Shown one piece after another: positions 23,445 to 34,012 of a stretch of DNA of 39,586 nt. The stretch spans positions 1 through 39,586 of the forward strand of contig JALWUJ010000144.1 of NCBI GenBank assembly GCA_027080135.1, in the 5' to 3' direction. The number at the start of each line of letters is the position of its first letter. Position 1 is the stretch's first letter. Below the pieces are notes generated by a model. That model was not told where the DNA came from and searched no databases. It worked only from the letters and a program-made list of their open reading frames with translations. The position numbers were made by a program, and so were the translations under genes. Source of the DNA: Flavobacteriaceae bacterium (GTDB lineage: Bacteria; Bacteroidota; Bacteroidia; Flavobacteriales; Flavobacteriaceae).

Positions 23445-24812
23445 TTACATTAACAAACTATCTAGTGTTTTTCTTATTTCAGAACTTGAAGGTCTTGGAG
23501 CATCAGAATTAATAATTTTTCCTTCAGTATCTATAAGTATAAATCTAGGAATTCCTCTTATTCCGTAGTCGGTTACAAATTTAGATTTCCAATCGTTATC
23601 TGCTATTAATTGGATACCACCTAATTCCTTTTCAGTAACCATTTTTCTCCACGTATCGTAGTCTTTTTTCTCATCTATTGAAATACTTACCATAGCTATG
23701 TTTTTGTTTTTATAATCTTCATCTAATTGTTTTAAGAAAGGAATTTCTCTTTTACAAGGTCCACACCAAGTAGCCCAAACATCTACATAAACTAATTTTC
23801 CTTTTAAATCTTCCAAACTCGTTTCTCCACCTTTATGATTTTCATACGTAAAAGTGGGTGATATATTTCCAGGGGTTAAATTTTTTAACAACTCGTAGCG
23901 TGTGGTAATTGAGGCAAGGTTTTTAGAATTAGGATTGGTTGTTTTATAAAGGTTATAAACTTCCTCTAAATCTTTGTCGGCTTTCATTCCATAGCGTAAA
24001 TAGTTGCTCATTAGTTCTTCTTTTTCATTTCCATCGGGTACATTTTTATTAACGACTTCCAAATAAGCTAAGGCTTCACTTTTACCTTCTTTTTCTTTAA
24101 TTTTATTAGATAATCTGTAAAAATGAGTTTCTAGTAAAGCTTTATATGCGTTGGATGAATTATAAGCTTCCATATTTGAAAAATTAAAATCTTTTATAGA
24201 ATTGTAAAAAGTATCTGATACTTTAAAGTTATTGTCTTTAGTGAAATACTTGTGATATTCTTGAAAGTTTTCAATATTATTAATATGTGCGTATTCCAAT
24301 TCTTTTTTTTCTTTTGCTAAAAATTCTTCAGATATGTTTTTAATAGCATTTAAATTAGAAAGATATTTTTCGTTTAGTTGGTTAATTTCTTTCATAAATG
24401 CAGTTTCATCCAAAGAGTACATTTGGTCCACAGGCATTCCAGTTTCAGATAGCAAAAATTTTCCAGCTAAATAATTATTTTCTGGTGCTAAGCTTCCTGT
24501 GTATTTTACAGTTTCATCAAATTCATTTGCATTGATAGTAACACCGACAGTATTTCCTTTTGTTAAATAAAGAGGAGTACTTTCACGACCAATTCGCAAA
24601 GTGTAATAACCATTGTTAGTTATGTTTAAAGTATCGCTAAAATTGCCTTGGTCTGAAATTGCCATTTCTTTTTCAAAATTGTTTCCAAATAATTTAACAC
24701 TATTGGCATTGCTGTTTTCAACAGTACCATTTATTAATACATAGGTTGGATTTTCTTGATTTTGACAAGCAAAAAGACTGATAACTGTTAGTAGTAGGAT
24801 TAGTTTTTTCAT
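23445..24812 (-). CDS. TlpA-like thiol:disulfide oxidoreductase lipoprotein
   Basis: A 455-residue exported lipoprotein. The signal ends at the lipobox LFAC (Cys16). Residues about 25-115 form a beta-rich domain like DUF4369, about 120-310 a helical middle, and 315-455 a thioredoxin-fold AhpC/TSA-redoxin domain with active site WCGPC (349-353) in VYVDVWATWCGPCKREIPFL and the cis-Pro loop GIRGIPRFILID. This architecture is common in Bacteroidota and probably reduces or oxidises envelope cysteine proteins; the partner is unknown. The residues after the lipobox Cys (QNQE) give no export rule I can use. Single gene, diverging from hutH. Confidence 0.9.
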   Translation of the reverse strand: MKKLILLLTVISLFACQNQENPTYVLINGTVENSNANSVKLFGNNFEKEMAISDQGNFSDTLNITNNGYYTLRIGRESTPLYLTKGNTVGVTINANEFDETVKYTGSLAPENNYLAGKFLLSETGMPVDQMYSLDETAFMKEINQLNEKYLSNLNAIKNISEEFLAKEKKELEYAHINNIENFQEYHKYFTKDNNFKVSDTFYNSIKDFNFSNMEAYNSSNAYKALLETHFYRLSNKIKEKEGKSEALAYLEVVNKNVPDGNEKEELMSNYLRYGMKADKDLEEVYNLYKTTNPNSKNLASITTRYELLKNLTPGNISPTFTYENHKGGETSLEDLKGKLVYVDVWATWCGPCKREIPFLKQLDEDYKNKNIAMVSISIDEKKDYDTWRKMVTEKELGGIQLIADNDWKSKFVTDYGIRGIPRFILIDTEGKIINSDAPRPSSSEIRKTLDSLLM

Positions 24813-24894
24813 TAGATTGTTTATTTAAATTTTTGCTAAAGTAATATATAATTTATTCCGCAGAAAATTATTAATAATCTTAACAAGTTATTAG

Positions 24895-24902
24895 TACTTT
24901 TG
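24895..24902 (+). promoter_or_regulatory. Candidate -7 element for hutH
   Basis: TACTTTTG, identical to the -7 of the RNase P RNA gene, 26 nt before the hutH ATG. No TTTG at -33. Confidence 0.45.
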
Positions 24903-24928
24903 CGTTTGTAAAAAAAGTATATTACAAG

Positions 24929-26437
24929 ATGTCAAAAACTCATTATATAAGTACTGAATTACTAAATTTACCAAAGATTAAATCTATTATCGAAGAAGAT
25001 AAGCCTCTTGAACTTTCAGAAGAATCTGTCTTAAATATAAAAAAATCTAAACAATATTTAAATAAAAAAATTGAAGAAAATAAAACTCCTATATATGGTA
25101 TAAATACGGGTTTTGGCTCATTATATAATGTAAAAATTGCTAAAGATGATCTCACTCAGCTACAAGAAAATATTGTAATGTCTCACGCTTGTGGAACGGG
25201 AGATTTAGTACCCAAACCTATTATAAAATTAATGTTATTATTAAAAATTCAATCTTTGAGTTATGGGCATAGCGGTGTGCAATTAGAAACAGTACAGCGA
25301 TTAATAGATTTTTATAACAATGATGTGCTTCCTGTTGTATATGAATTAGGAAGTTTAGGGGCTTCAGGAGATTTAGCACCTTTGGCACATTTAGCATTAC
25401 CATTAATAGGAAAAGGAAAAGCATACTATAAAAATAAAGTTGTAAATGCCGAAGAAATATTAATACAAAACAATTGGGAACCCATAAAACTGCAAGCAAA
25501 AGAAGGTTTAGCACTGCTTAATGGAACTCAGTTTATGAGTGCTTATGGTGTATATTGCTTAATTAAAAGCCACAAACTTTCCTATTTGTCGGATTTAATT
25601 TCTGCGGTTTCTTTAGATGCTTTTAATTGTAATATGAGCCCTTTTAATCCTTTGGTTCATTTGGTTCGTCCACATCGTGGACAAGTGAAAACTGCTGAGA
25701 GAATTTTGAATTTATTAGACGGAAGTGAGATTGGAAAGGCAGAAGGAAAAATGGTTCAAGACCCGTATTCTTTTAGATGTATTCCTCAAGTTCATGGAGC
25801 ATCAAAAGATACGATTGTATTTACGACTAAAACCTTTAAAACTGAAATTAATTCGGTTACTGATAATCCTAATATTTTTATTGAAGAAGATCAAATTATA
25901 TCGGGAGGAAATTTTCACGGACAGCCTTTAGCTTTAGCATTGGATTACTTAGGAATTGCGATGGCAGAATTGGGAAATATTTCGGAAAGAAGAACTTATC
26001 AATTAATTTCAGGACTTAGAGATCTGCCTGCTTTTTTAGTGAAAAACTCTGGACTTAATAGTGGGTTTATGATTCCACAATACACCGCCGCAAGTATTGT
26101 AAGTGCTAACAAACAATTGGCTTCACCTGCATCTATAGATTCTATTGTATCTTCTAATGGGCAAGAAGATCACGTAAGTATGGGGGCAAATGCAGCCACA
26201 AAATGCTTGCGAATTGTAAATAACTTGGAACGTATTTTAGCTATTGAATTAATGAATGCTTCACAAGCATTATCATTTAGATTACCACTAAAATCTTCTG
26301 AATCTGTAGAAAATTTTATTAAATTATATAGAAGAGATGTACCTCTAGTAGAAGAGGATAGGATATTAGCTAAAGATATTGAAAAAACGGTAATGTTTTT
26401 AAATACTATGAATATTGAAAATGAAGTATTGTTTTAA
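24929..26437 (+). CDS. hutH: Histidine ammonia-lyase
   Basis: A 502-residue lyase that converts L-histidine to urocanate and ammonia. The Ala-Ser-Gly triad that cyclises to the MIO cofactor is at 145-147 in GSLGASGDLAPLAHLALPLI. YGINTGFGSL near 56-65, NGTQFMSAYG, SVTDNPNIF and the MGANAATKCL segment near 415 are further family marks. Tyrosine or phenylalanine ammonia-lyases share the fold, but the layout is that of the bacterial histidine enzyme. Other hut genes (hutU, hutI, hutG) are absent here. Its TAA directly abuts the stop of the converging small gene with no base between. Confidence 0.92.
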   Translation: MSKTHYISTELLNLPKIKSIIEEDKPLELSEESVLNIKKSKQYLNKKIEENKTPIYGINTGFGSLYNVKIAKDDLTQLQENIVMSHACGTGDLVPKPIIKLMLLLKIQSLSYGHSGVQLETVQRLIDFYNNDVLPVVYELGSLGASGDLAPLAHLALPLIGKGKAYYKNKVVNAEEILIQNNWEPIKLQAKEGLALLNGTQFMSAYGVYCLIKSHKLSYLSDLISAVSLDAFNCNMSPFNPLVHLVRPHRGQVKTAERILNLLDGSEIGKAEGKMVQDPYSFRCIPQVHGASKDTIVFTTKTFKTEINSVTDNPNIFIEEDQIISGGNFHGQPLALALDYLGIAMAELGNISERRTYQLISGLRDLPAFLVKNSGLNSGFMIPQYTAASIVSANKQLASPASIDSIVSSNGQEDHVSMGANAATKCLRIVNNLERILAIELMNASQALSFRLPLKSSESVENFIKLYRRDVPLVEEDRILAKDIEKTVMFLNTMNIENEVLF

Positions 26438-26809
26438 TTAATAATTTTCAATAATTTTATTTATCCAAAAAATTGCTTCCTCTAAAATATAAAATTGTTT
26501 AAAGGGTTTTTTAAAAAACAATTTCTCTATTTGAGTATTAGAAAGTGCTAAGTGATTGTTTGAAACTACTGCAAAAGCAGCTAAATTTTCAATTTTTGAT
26601 GTTTCTAAATATATTCTTGGATCTACGGCATATGAGTTTATTCTATGAGTAACATAACCAAAAGTTTTGTTTTTAAAATAAGTTTCAGAAACACTTACTA
26701 AAACATCGTTTTTATCTGGTGTAAGTGATATTCCTTCATTCATTCTAACAACAATGTAATTTTGATGTATATCAATTTCACAAAAATCATATTTTAAAAA
26801 ATCTAACAT
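26438..26809 (-). CDS. Conserved small protein, STAS-like
   Basis: I choose ATG 26809 (MLDFLKYDFCEIDIHQNYIV, 123 residues); an in-frame ATG eight codons earlier adds MFLNGFLF, which lacks family-like character. The pattern ICEIDIHQNYIVVRMNEG-like beta strands, then VLVSVSETYFKNKTFGYVTH, LAAFAVVSNN and a last helix AIFWINKIIEN resembles small SpoIIAA/STAS-type proteins found singly in flavobacterial genomes. No catalytic residues are apparent. The gene converges on hutH with adjoining stop codons and shares no operon. Function unknown. Confidence 0.75.
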   Translation of the reverse strand: MLDFLKYDFCEIDIHQNYIVVRMNEGISLTPDKNDVLVSVSETYFKNKTFGYVTHRINSYAVDPRIYLETSKIENLAAFAVVSNNHLALSNTQIEKLFFKKPFKQFYILEEAIFWINKIIENY

Positions 26810-27195
26810 GAATAAAAAACCATTTAAAAACATTTAAAGTTACGAAAAGTATTTAAAATATACTTTAACGTTCACATTTTGCAGAAATAATCGCCTGAGT
26901 GAGCATTAATAATATTCGTCTTAAATGGATGAGGATTTTACATCGACCATAAATTTCAAAATCAGAATCGTTTACTTATTAATTGGAATTTTTTTTAGTT
27001 AGTTTAATTTAATTTCGAAATCTTTAAAGAAACTAAATATACAGTTTTGCTATTAGTATTATTCAATCTAAAGATCCCATTAATAGTATTTTTTGAAGAA
27101 AGGGTTGGAGTTAAATGAATGAATTTTTTAGCCAATTTAGTATGGTTTCAATTTCTTCTTAAATCTAATTTATTTTTTTTGTAACCCATATAAAA
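26810..27195. other. Gene-poor stretch between the STAS-like gene and clpC
   Basis: I see no convincing gene. The region is AT-rich. A short open frame at 26925-27002 (plus) would encode 25 residues ending FKIRIVYLLIGIFFS, like the first membrane helix of flavobacterial sensor kinases, and then stops, so it may be the trace of a lost gene. No repeats or transposase fragments are recognisable. Confidence 0.5.
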
Positions 27196-27261
27196 GGCTG
27201 TCTGAAAAAGATTCTTTTAATTTTAGTAAAAAGAATAGAAAGTATTGGTTTTCAAACAGCC
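27189..27261 (-). terminator. Large nested hairpin after clpC
   Basis: GGCTGTCTGAAAA (27196-27208) pairs, with small mismatches, with TTTTCAAACAGCC (27249-27261). Inside, ATTCTTTT pairs with AAAAGAAT. On the minus strand the clpC stop (27278) precedes it and TTTTATA follows it. Most likely the clpC terminator with an elongated arm; a MITE-like element is the alternative. Confidence 0.6.
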
Positions 27262-27277
27262 ATATATTAATTTATTA

Positions 27278-29830
27278 TTAGGAGTCTGCTTTTTTCTTCT
27301 TTTTAACAATTTTTATCGTAAGCTCGTTTTTGTTTTTATCAAGATCCATAGTTATTTTATCTCCTTCTTTTAACTTGGTATTTATAATTTCTTCTGCTAA
27401 GGCATCTTCAATATATTTCTGAATAGCTCTTTTAAGGGGTCTGGCTCCATATTGTTTATCAAATCCTTTTTCGGCAATGTAGTCTTTCGCTTTTTCAGTT
27501 AATTTCAAAACATATCCTAAACCATCAATGCGGTTGTATAATTTTGAAAGTTCAATGTCTATAATTTTATGAATATCTTCTCTTTCTAAAGCATTAAATA
27601 CAATTACATCGTCTATTCTATTTAAAAATTCAGGTGCAAATGTTTTCTTTAAAGCATTTTCTATAACACCTTTTGCATGTGCATCTGCTTGACTAGTTTT
27701 TGCTGCAGTACCAAATCCAACACCTTGCCCAAAATCTTTTAACTGACGAGAACCTATATTAGATGTCATTATTATTATGGTGTTTCTAAAATCTACTTTT
27801 CTTCCTAAACTATCTGTTAAAAAGCCATCATCTAATACTTGAAGCATCATATTAAATACATCTGGATGAGCTTTTTCAATTTCATCTAAAAGAATAATAG
27901 AATAGGGTTTTCTTCTTACTTTTTCGGTAAGTTGCCCGCCTTCTTCGTAACCAACATACCCTGGAGGAGCACCTACCAAACGCGAAATGGCAAATTTCTC
28001 CATATATTCACTCATATCTATCCTAATTAAGGCATTGTCTGAATCAAAAAGTTCTTGAGCTAATACTTTGGCTAACTGCGTTTTACCAACACCTGTTTGA
28101 CCTAGAAATATAAACGATCCAATAGGTTTGTTTGGGTCTTTTAAACCTGCTCTATTTCGCTGAATTGCTTTTACAACTTTTGCAACTGCACCGTCTTGAC
28201 CAATTACTTTTCCTTTTATACGGTCTGGCAATGCAGCAAGTTTGGTGCTTTCTGTTTGAGCAATTCTGTTTACAGGAACACCTGTCATCATTGAAACTAC
28301 TTCGGCTACATTGGCTTCAGAAACAGTTTCTCTATGCAATTGCGATTCTTTTTCCCAAATTTCTTGTTCGGTAGCTAATTCTTTTTCAAGGTTTTTTTCA
28401 TCATCTCGTAGTTTTGCAGCTTCTTCGTATTTCTGTTTTTTTACAACAGAATTTTTAAGCTCTCTAACCTCTTCTAATTGTTTTTCTATTTTTAAAATTT
28501 TATCGGGTACATTAATATTGGTAATGTGTACTCTGGATCCAGCTTCGTCTAAAGCATCTATGGCTTTGTCTGGTAAAAACCTATCGGTCATATACCTATT
28601 AGTTAATTTTACACAAGCTTCAATAGCTTCATTTGTGTAAATTACATTGTGATGAATTTCATACTTATCTTTAATATTTTGAAGTATTTCAATAGATTCT
28701 TCAACCGAAGTAGGTTCAACAATTACTTTTTGGAAGCGTCTTTCTAAAGCACCATCTTTTTCAATATATTGTCTATATTCATCTAAAGTTGTAGCACCTA
28801 TACATTGCAATTCGCCTCTTGCTAAAGCGGGTTTAAACATATTGGAAGCATCTAACGAACCTGTAGCCCCACCTGCACCTACAATAGTGTGAATTTCATC
28901 AATAAACAGGATGATATCGTCATTTTTTTCAATTTCGTTCATCACGGCTTTCATCCGTTCTTCAAACTGACCTCTATATTTTGTTCCTGCAACAAGGCTT
29001 GCTAGGTCTAGAGTAACTACTCTCTTATCAAATAAAATACGAGAAACTTTTCGTTGTACAATTCGCAATGCTAATCCTTCAACAATGGCAGATTTTCCTA
29101 CACCAGGTTCACCAATTAAAAGAGGATTGTTTTTTTTACGTCTAGAAAGTATTTGCGAAACTCGTTGTATTTCGCCTTCACGACCAACTACAGGATCTAA
29201 TTTTCCGTCGATTGCAAGAGAGGTTAAATCTCTACCAAAATTATCTAATACAGGAGTTTTAGATTTTTTGTTAGGTTTTGTAGTACTTCCAGAAAATATA
29301 TTTTCTTTACCAGATTGTTCTGCAGGTAAATCATCGTCTCCTGGAAACGATTCTGAAGTTGGGCTATCAATATAGTCTTCATCGTTTGAAATTAACGATT
29401 TAAATTGGTCTTTTACACCGTCATAATCTATTTTCATCTTGTTTAATAATTTTGTTGTGGGGTCATTTTCGTTTCGCAGAATGCATAGTAATAAATGTGC
29501 TGTGTTTATGGATGAACTTTGAAATAGTTTTGCTTCTAAAAATGTGGTTTTTAAAGCACGTTCTGCTTGACGAGTTAGATGAAGGTTTTTCTTTTCGTTT
29601 TGACTATTTATTAAATTTGGGTTAGCAGGACTTAAAATTTCTACTTTTCTTCGCAAATGATTTAAATCTATTTCTAAGGTATTTAATATAGAAACAGCTT
29701 TGCCATTTCCATCACGAAGAAGCCCTAACATTAAATGTTCGGTTCCTATAAATTCATGACCTAATCGCAACGCTTCTTCTTTGCTATAAGCGATTACATC
29801 TTTTACTCTTGGGGAAAAATTGTCATCCAT
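27278..29830 (-). CDS. clpC: ATP-dependent Clp protease ATP-binding subunit ClpC
   Basis: An 850-residue class I Hsp100 unfoldase. Two Clp_N repeats occupy about 1-150, the first AAA+ module has Walker A GEPGVGKS at 240-247 and Walker B ILFIDEIH, the UVR-like coiled middle region is [19 protein letters not shown] (about 467-485), the second AAA+ module has GQTGVGKT at 577-584, and the ClpB_D2 small domain ends the protein. The UVR motif and short middle domain mark ClpC rather than ClpB (long M-domain) or ClpA. It should hand substrates to ClpP; no adaptor gene is near. A charged, poorly conserved linker lies at about 150-195. It diverges from gyrA. Confidence 0.95.
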   Translation of the reverse strand: MDDNFSPRVKDVIAYSKEEALRLGHEFIGTEHLMLGLLRDGNGKAVSILNTLEIDLNHLRRKVEILSPANPNLINSQNEKKNLHLTRQAERALKTTFLEAKLFQSSSINTAHLLLCILRNENDPTTKLLNKMKIDYDGVKDQFKSLISNDEDYIDSPTSESFPGDDDLPAEQSGKENIFSGSTTKPNKKSKTPVLDNFGRDLTSLAIDGKLDPVVGREGEIQRVSQILSRRKKNNPLLIGEPGVGKSAIVEGLALRIVQRKVSRILFDKRVVTLDLASLVAGTKYRGQFEERMKAVMNEIEKNDDIILFIDEIHTIVGAGGATGSLDASNMFKPALARGELQCIGATTLDEYRQYIEKDGALERRFQKVIVEPTSVEESIEILQNIKDKYEIHHNVIYTNEAIEACVKLTNRYMTDRFLPDKAIDALDEAGSRVHITNINVPDKILKIEKQLEEVRELKNSVVKKQKYEEAAKLRDDEKNLEKELATEQEIWEKESQLHRETVSEANVAEVVSMMTGVPVNRIAQTESTKLAALPDRIKGKVIGQDGAVAKVVKAIQRNRAGLKDPNKPIGSFIFLGQTGVGKTQLAKVLAQELFDSDNALIRIDMSEYMEKFAISRLVGAPPGYVGYEEGGQLTEKVRRKPYSIILLDEIEKAHPDVFNMMLQVLDDGFLTDSLGRKVDFRNTIIIMTSNIGSRQLKDFGQGVGFGTAAKTSQADAHAKGVIENALKKTFAPEFLNRIDDVIVFNALEREDIHKIIDIELSKLYNRIDGLGYVLKLTEKAKDYIAEKGFDKQYGARPLKRAIQKYIEDALAEEIINTKLKEGDKITMDLDKNKNELTIKIVKKKKKADS

Positions 29831-30016
29831 ATTGATAAAATACTAAAGGTCTAAAATAAGTATATTTCTTTAAAATAGGCAAAAATTATACCTAATGATA
29901 TGTATAGTAGTAAAAAGACAAAAATTCTTACTAAAAACAAAACTTAAAAAGCGATAGTTATTAACGTTTTTACTACTTTTTTTTGTTAATAAAATAGTTA
30001 TTTTTTGAAGTGTTTT

Positions 30017-30049
30017 TTTGCTCTAAAATATACAATTAATGTATCTTGC
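30017..30049 (+). promoter_or_regulatory. Candidate promoter of gyrA
   Basis: TTTG (30017-30020), 21 nt, then TATCTTGC (30042-30049), the same TAnnTTGC variant seen upstream of nnr. The start lies 40 nt before the ATG. The remaining clpC-gyrA spacer (29831-30016) is AT-rich with no gene. Confidence 0.4.
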
Positions 30050-30088
30050 TTTTTTTAGAAATAATAATTAAAATTAAAGAAAATATTT

Positions 30089-32635
30089 ATGACTGAAGGC
30101 GAAAAATTAATCCCTATTAATATTGAGGATGAAATGAAATCGGCTTACATTGATTATTCAATGTCAGTTATTGTGTCACGTGCATTACCAGATGTAAGAG
30201 ATGGAATGAAACCTGTGCACAGAAGAGTTTTGTTTGGAATGCATGAATTAGGAATTCGAGCAACTGGTGCCCATAAAAAATCGGCAAGAATAGTTGGAGA
30301 AGTGCTGGGTAAATATCATCCACACGGAGACACCTCTGTTTATGATGCAATGGTGCGTATGGCACAAGAGTGGAGTTTAAGGTATATGTTAATTGATGGT
30401 CAAGGAAATTTTGGTTCTATTGACGGTGATAGTCCGGCTGCCATGCGTTATACAGAAGCACGTATGCAGAAGATTTCGGAAGACATGATGGCAGATATAG
30501 ACAAGGATACCGTAGATCATCAACTTAATTTTGATGATACTTTAAAAGAACCCACTGTTTTACCTACCCGTGTACCCGGATTATTAATTAATGGAGCTTC
30601 AGGTATTGCCGTTGGTATGGCAACCAATATGCCTCCTCATAACTTAACGGAAGTAATAAATGGTACCATTGCTTATATTGAAGATAATGACATCGATATT
30701 GATGGTTTAATGCATCATGTTAAAGCTCCAGATTTTCCAACTGGCGGAACAATTTATGGTTATGAAGGAGTAAAAGATGCTTTTCATACAGGAAGAGGAA
30801 AAATAGTAATGCGTGCCAAAACTTCTTTTGAAGAAGTAAACGGAAGAGAATGCATTATTGTTAGTGAAGTTCCTTATCAAGTTAATAAGGCAGATATGAT
30901 TAAAAAAACTGCAGACCTTGTTAATGAAAAGAAAATAGATGGCATTTCAAATATTAGAGACGAATCCGATAGAAAAGGAATGCGTATTGTTTATATCTTA
31001 AAACGAGATGCAATACCAAATATCGTACTTAATACGTTGTACAAATATACGGCACTCCAGTCTAGTTTTAGTGTAAACAATATTTGTCTAGTTAACGGAA
31101 GGCCAAAGTTATTAAACCTAAAAGAACTTATACACTATTTTGTTGAACACCGCCATGATGTAGTGGTACGTCGAACTAAATATTTACTTAAAAAGGCAGA
31201 AGAAAGAGCTCATATATTAGAAGGGTTAATTATAGCTTCCGATAATATAGATGAAGTTATACGATTAATTAGAGCTTCTAAAAACGCAGATGAAGCTAGA
31301 GAAAAGCTAGTTAAAGCATTTGAACTTACCGAAATCCAAGCAAAAGCTATTGTTGAGATGCGATTGCGACAGCTTACTGGTCTAGAACAAGACAAGCTAC
31401 GTTCGGAGTTCGAGGAGTTAATGAAAACCATTCAAAATTATAAAGACATTCTAGCATCTAAAGATCTTAGAATGAATATCATTAAAGAGGAACTTGAAGA
31501 GATTAAAGCAAAATATGGTGATGAAAGACGCTCACAAATAGAATATGCAGGAGGTGATGTAAGTATTACCGATTTAATTCCAGATGAAAAAGTAGTTATT
31601 ACAATATCACATGCAGGTTATATAAAAAGAACTTCCCTTACCGAATACAAAAAACAAAATAGAGGTGGAGTAGGAGCCAAAGCAAGTTCTACTCGTAATG
31701 AAGATTTCTTAGAACATCTGTTTGTTGGTACCAATCATCAATATATGCTATTCTTTTCTCAAACAGGAAAATGTTTCTGGATGCGTGTTTTTGAAATTCC
31801 TGAGGGAACAAGAACCTCAAAAGGTAGGGCTATTCAAAACTTAATAAATATAGGTCAAGAAGATAAAGTGAAAGCATTTATATGTACTCAAGATTTAAAA
31901 GATGAAGAATATATAAATAGTCATTATGTAATAATGGCAACTAAAAAAGGGCAAGTTAAAAAAACTTCTTTAGAGCAATATTCAAGACCAAGAACCAATG
32001 GTATTAATGCCATAACTATTAAAGAAGGAGACGAACTTTTAGAAGCTAAACTTACTACAGGCGATAGCCAAGTAATGTTAGCAGTACGTTCTGGTAAAGC
32101 CATTCGTTTTGAAGAAGAAAAAACTCGATCTATGGGTAGAAATGCCTCAGGAGTAAGAGGAATTAGACTTAACAATGAAACTGATGAAGTTATAGGAATG
32201 ATAACAATTAACGATTCAGAATCTGATGTTTTGGTAGTTTCAGAAAATGGTTACGGAAAACGTTCAAGCTTAGAAGACTACAGAATTACTAATCGTGGTG
32301 GAAAAGGAGTAAAAACCATTAGTATTACCGAAAAAACAGGTAATTTAGTGGCTATTAAAAATGTGACAGACCAAAACGATTTAATGATTATTAATAAATC
32401 GGGTATAGCTATCAGGTTAGAAGTAGCAGGATTGCGAGTTATGGGAAGAGCAACACAAGGGGTTCGACTTATAAAAGTAAGAGATGGTGATGCTATTGCA
32501 GCAGTAGCAAAAGTAGTTCACGATGAAGATGAAGTAGAATTGGATGAAGACGGAAACATAATTGTTTCGGAAAATGAATTATCTGAAAACCAATCCGAAG
32601 ATTCAAATACCGATGTAACAAACGAAGAAGAATAA
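30089..32635 (+). CDS. gyrA: DNA gyrase subunit A
   Basis: An 848-residue type IIA topoisomerase subunit. The breakage-reunion domain carries the catalytic Tyr121 in [10 protein letters not shown]. The quinolone-determining loop reads [10 protein letters not shown]: Thr82 stands where Escherichia coli has Ser83, and Asp86 matches Asp87. The C-terminal beta-pinwheel has the GyrA box as [11 protein letters not shown] near 530, which marks gyrase rather than topoisomerase IV. The last 35 residues are strongly acidic ([14 protein letters not shown] onward), as in other gyrases with regulatory tails. It is followed by a TPR protein 35 nt later, probably in the same transcript. Confidence 0.96.
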   Translation: MTEGEKLIPINIEDEMKSAYIDYSMSVIVSRALPDVRDGMKPVHRRVLFGMHELGIRATGAHKKSARIVGEVLGKYHPHGDTSVYDAMVRMAQEWSLRYMLIDGQGNFGSIDGDSPAAMRYTEARMQKISEDMMADIDKDTVDHQLNFDDTLKEPTVLPTRVPGLLINGASGIAVGMATNMPPHNLTEVINGTIAYIEDNDIDIDGLMHHVKAPDFPTGGTIYGYEGVKDAFHTGRGKIVMRAKTSFEEVNGRECIIVSEVPYQVNKADMIKKTADLVNEKKIDGISNIRDESDRKGMRIVYILKRDAIPNIVLNTLYKYTALQSSFSVNNICLVNGRPKLLNLKELIHYFVEHRHDVVVRRTKYLLKKAEERAHILEGLIIASDNIDEVIRLIRASKNADEAREKLVKAFELTEIQAKAIVEMRLRQLTGLEQDKLRSEFEELMKTIQNYKDILASKDLRMNIIKEELEEIKAKYGDERRSQIEYAGGDVSITDLIPDEKVVITISHAGYIKRTSLTEYKKQNRGGVGAKASSTRNEDFLEHLFVGTNHQYMLFFSQTGKCFWMRVFEIPEGTRTSKGRAIQNLINIGQEDKVKAFICTQDLKDEEYINSHYVIMATKKGQVKKTSLEQYSRPRTNGINAITIKEGDELLEAKLTTGDSQVMLAVRSGKAIRFEEEKTRSMGRNASGVRGIRLNNETDEVIGMITINDSESDVLVVSENGYGKRSSLEDYRITNRGGKGVKTISITEKTGNLVAIKNVTDQNDLMIINKSGIAIRLEVAGLRVMGRATQGVRLIKVRDGDAIAAVAKVVHDEDEVELDEDGNIIVSENELSENQSEDSNTDVTNEEE

Positions 32636-32670
32636 AAATAAATTCAAATAATTCAATTAAAAATAACAAA

Positions 32671-33933
32671 ATGAAAAAGCAAATATTAATAGCTGGACTT
32701 TTATTGATTTCAGCAATAACATTTGGACAAAAAAAAGAAATTAAAATAGCACAAAAATTAGTAAAATCTAATAACTTTTCTGAAGCTATTTCAACTTTAA
32801 AACAAGTAGAAAGTACAATTTCTAGTGCAGATGCCAGTACAGAACAACATTATTATACCTTATTAGGTCAAGCATATTTAGGTGATGCTGGAAATGACTT
32901 TGATAAAATGAATAAAGCTGGAGATGCTTTTGAAAAAGCACTAGCTGTAGATAAAAAAGGAAAATATAAAACGGATATTGAAAAAGGATTAAATGATTTA
33001 AAAAATGCATTGATAGAAAGTGCAAAATTGGATCAAAAATCTAAAAACTATATAGATGGTTCAAAAAAACTTTATAAAGGTTATACCTTAAGTAAAACAG
33101 ATACTATCTTTTTATATTATGCTGCATCGTTTGCAACAGATGGAAAAAGTTATGACGATGCAATTAAGTACTATTCAGAATTGTTAGATCTTGGCTATAC
33201 AGGTATAACTACTCAGTATTATGCAGTTAAAAAAGGAACTAATGAAGAAACTTTGTTTAACACAAAAAAAGAAAGAGATTTAGTAGTTAAAAGTAGAGAA
33301 TATGTATTGCCAAAGGATAAAAAAACCAAATCTAAAAAAGCAGACATATTAAAAAGTTTGACCTTTATATATAGTATAACAGGAGATTTAGAAAAGGCAA
33401 AAGAGTTAATTAAAGATGCTAAAAAAGAAAATCCAGATGACATGGATCTTTTAAATGTTGAAGCTAATATGTATTATAAAGCCAACGATTTAGTTAGTTA
33501 TAAAAAAGTGGTTAACGAAATGATTGCAAAAGATCCTAAAAACCCACAATTATATTATAATCTTGGTGTAGCTAGTAAAAAAAATGGTGAAATTGAAGAC
33601 GCTTCAAATTATTATAGCAAAGCAATAGAATTAAAACCTGATTATGTTGAGGCACTAATTAATAAATCTCAAATAATTTTAGATGATGAAGCTGCTATTA
33701 TAGAAGAGATGAATAGTTTAGGTACATCTAAAGCAGATTACGATCGTTATGATGAATTAAAAGAAGTTAAAAATGGAATATATAAAGAAGCTTTACCTTA
33801 TTTAGAGCGAGCTCTTGAAATTCGTAAAGACGATGTAGATATTATTAGAACTCTTAAAAGTATGTATGATCTTTTAGGAATGGATGATAAAGCAAAAGAA
33901 ATGAGAGCCAGATTGGCAAAATTAGAAGAATAA
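32671..33933 (+). CDS. Secreted TPR-repeat protein downstream of gyrA
   Basis: A 420-residue protein with a Sec signal peptide (MKKQILIAGLLLISAITFGQ, cleavage after the Gly-Gln region is typical for flavobacteria). The rest is helical and carries tetratricopeptide repeats; the clearest are near residues 32-66, 145-175 and 285-325 (PQLYYNLGVASKKNGEIED then ASNYYSKAIELKPDYVEALI). No enzymatic domain is visible, so it is likely a periplasmic scaffold for protein-protein contacts. It shares an operon with gyrA (35-nt gap) and ends at a strong terminator. The link with gyrA is probably positional rather than functional. Confidence 0.88.
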   Translation: MKKQILIAGLLLISAITFGQKKEIKIAQKLVKSNNFSEAISTLKQVESTISSADASTEQHYYTLLGQAYLGDAGNDFDKMNKAGDAFEKALAVDKKGKYKTDIEKGLNDLKNALIESAKLDQKSKNYIDGSKKLYKGYTLSKTDTIFLYYAASFATDGKSYDDAIKYYSELLDLGYTGITTQYYAVKKGTNEETLFNTKKERDLVVKSREYVLPKDKKTKSKKADILKSLTFIYSITGDLEKAKELIKDAKKENPDDMDLLNVEANMYYKANDLVSYKKVVNEMIAKDPKNPQLYYNLGVASKKNGEIEDASNYYSKAIELKPDYVEALINKSQIILDDEAAIIEEMNSLGTSKADYDRYDELKEVKNGIYKEALPYLERALEIRKDDVDIIRTLKSMYDLLGMDDKAKEMRARLAKLEE

Positions 33934-33956
33934 TTCTTGTTAAGAATAAACACTAA

Positions 33957-33992
33957 AAAAACCTCTATCTATTAAAAGATAGAGGTTTTTTT
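33957..33992. terminator. Bidirectional terminator between the TPR gene and microgene 1
   Basis: AACCTCTATCT pairs with AGATAGAGGTT around ATTAAA; A-run on the left and T-run on the right, so it works for the plus-strand TPR gene and for the minus-strand microgene that ends 21 nt away at 34013. Confidence 0.92.
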
Positions 33993-34012
33993 AATTTTAA
34001 AACATAAGTAAA

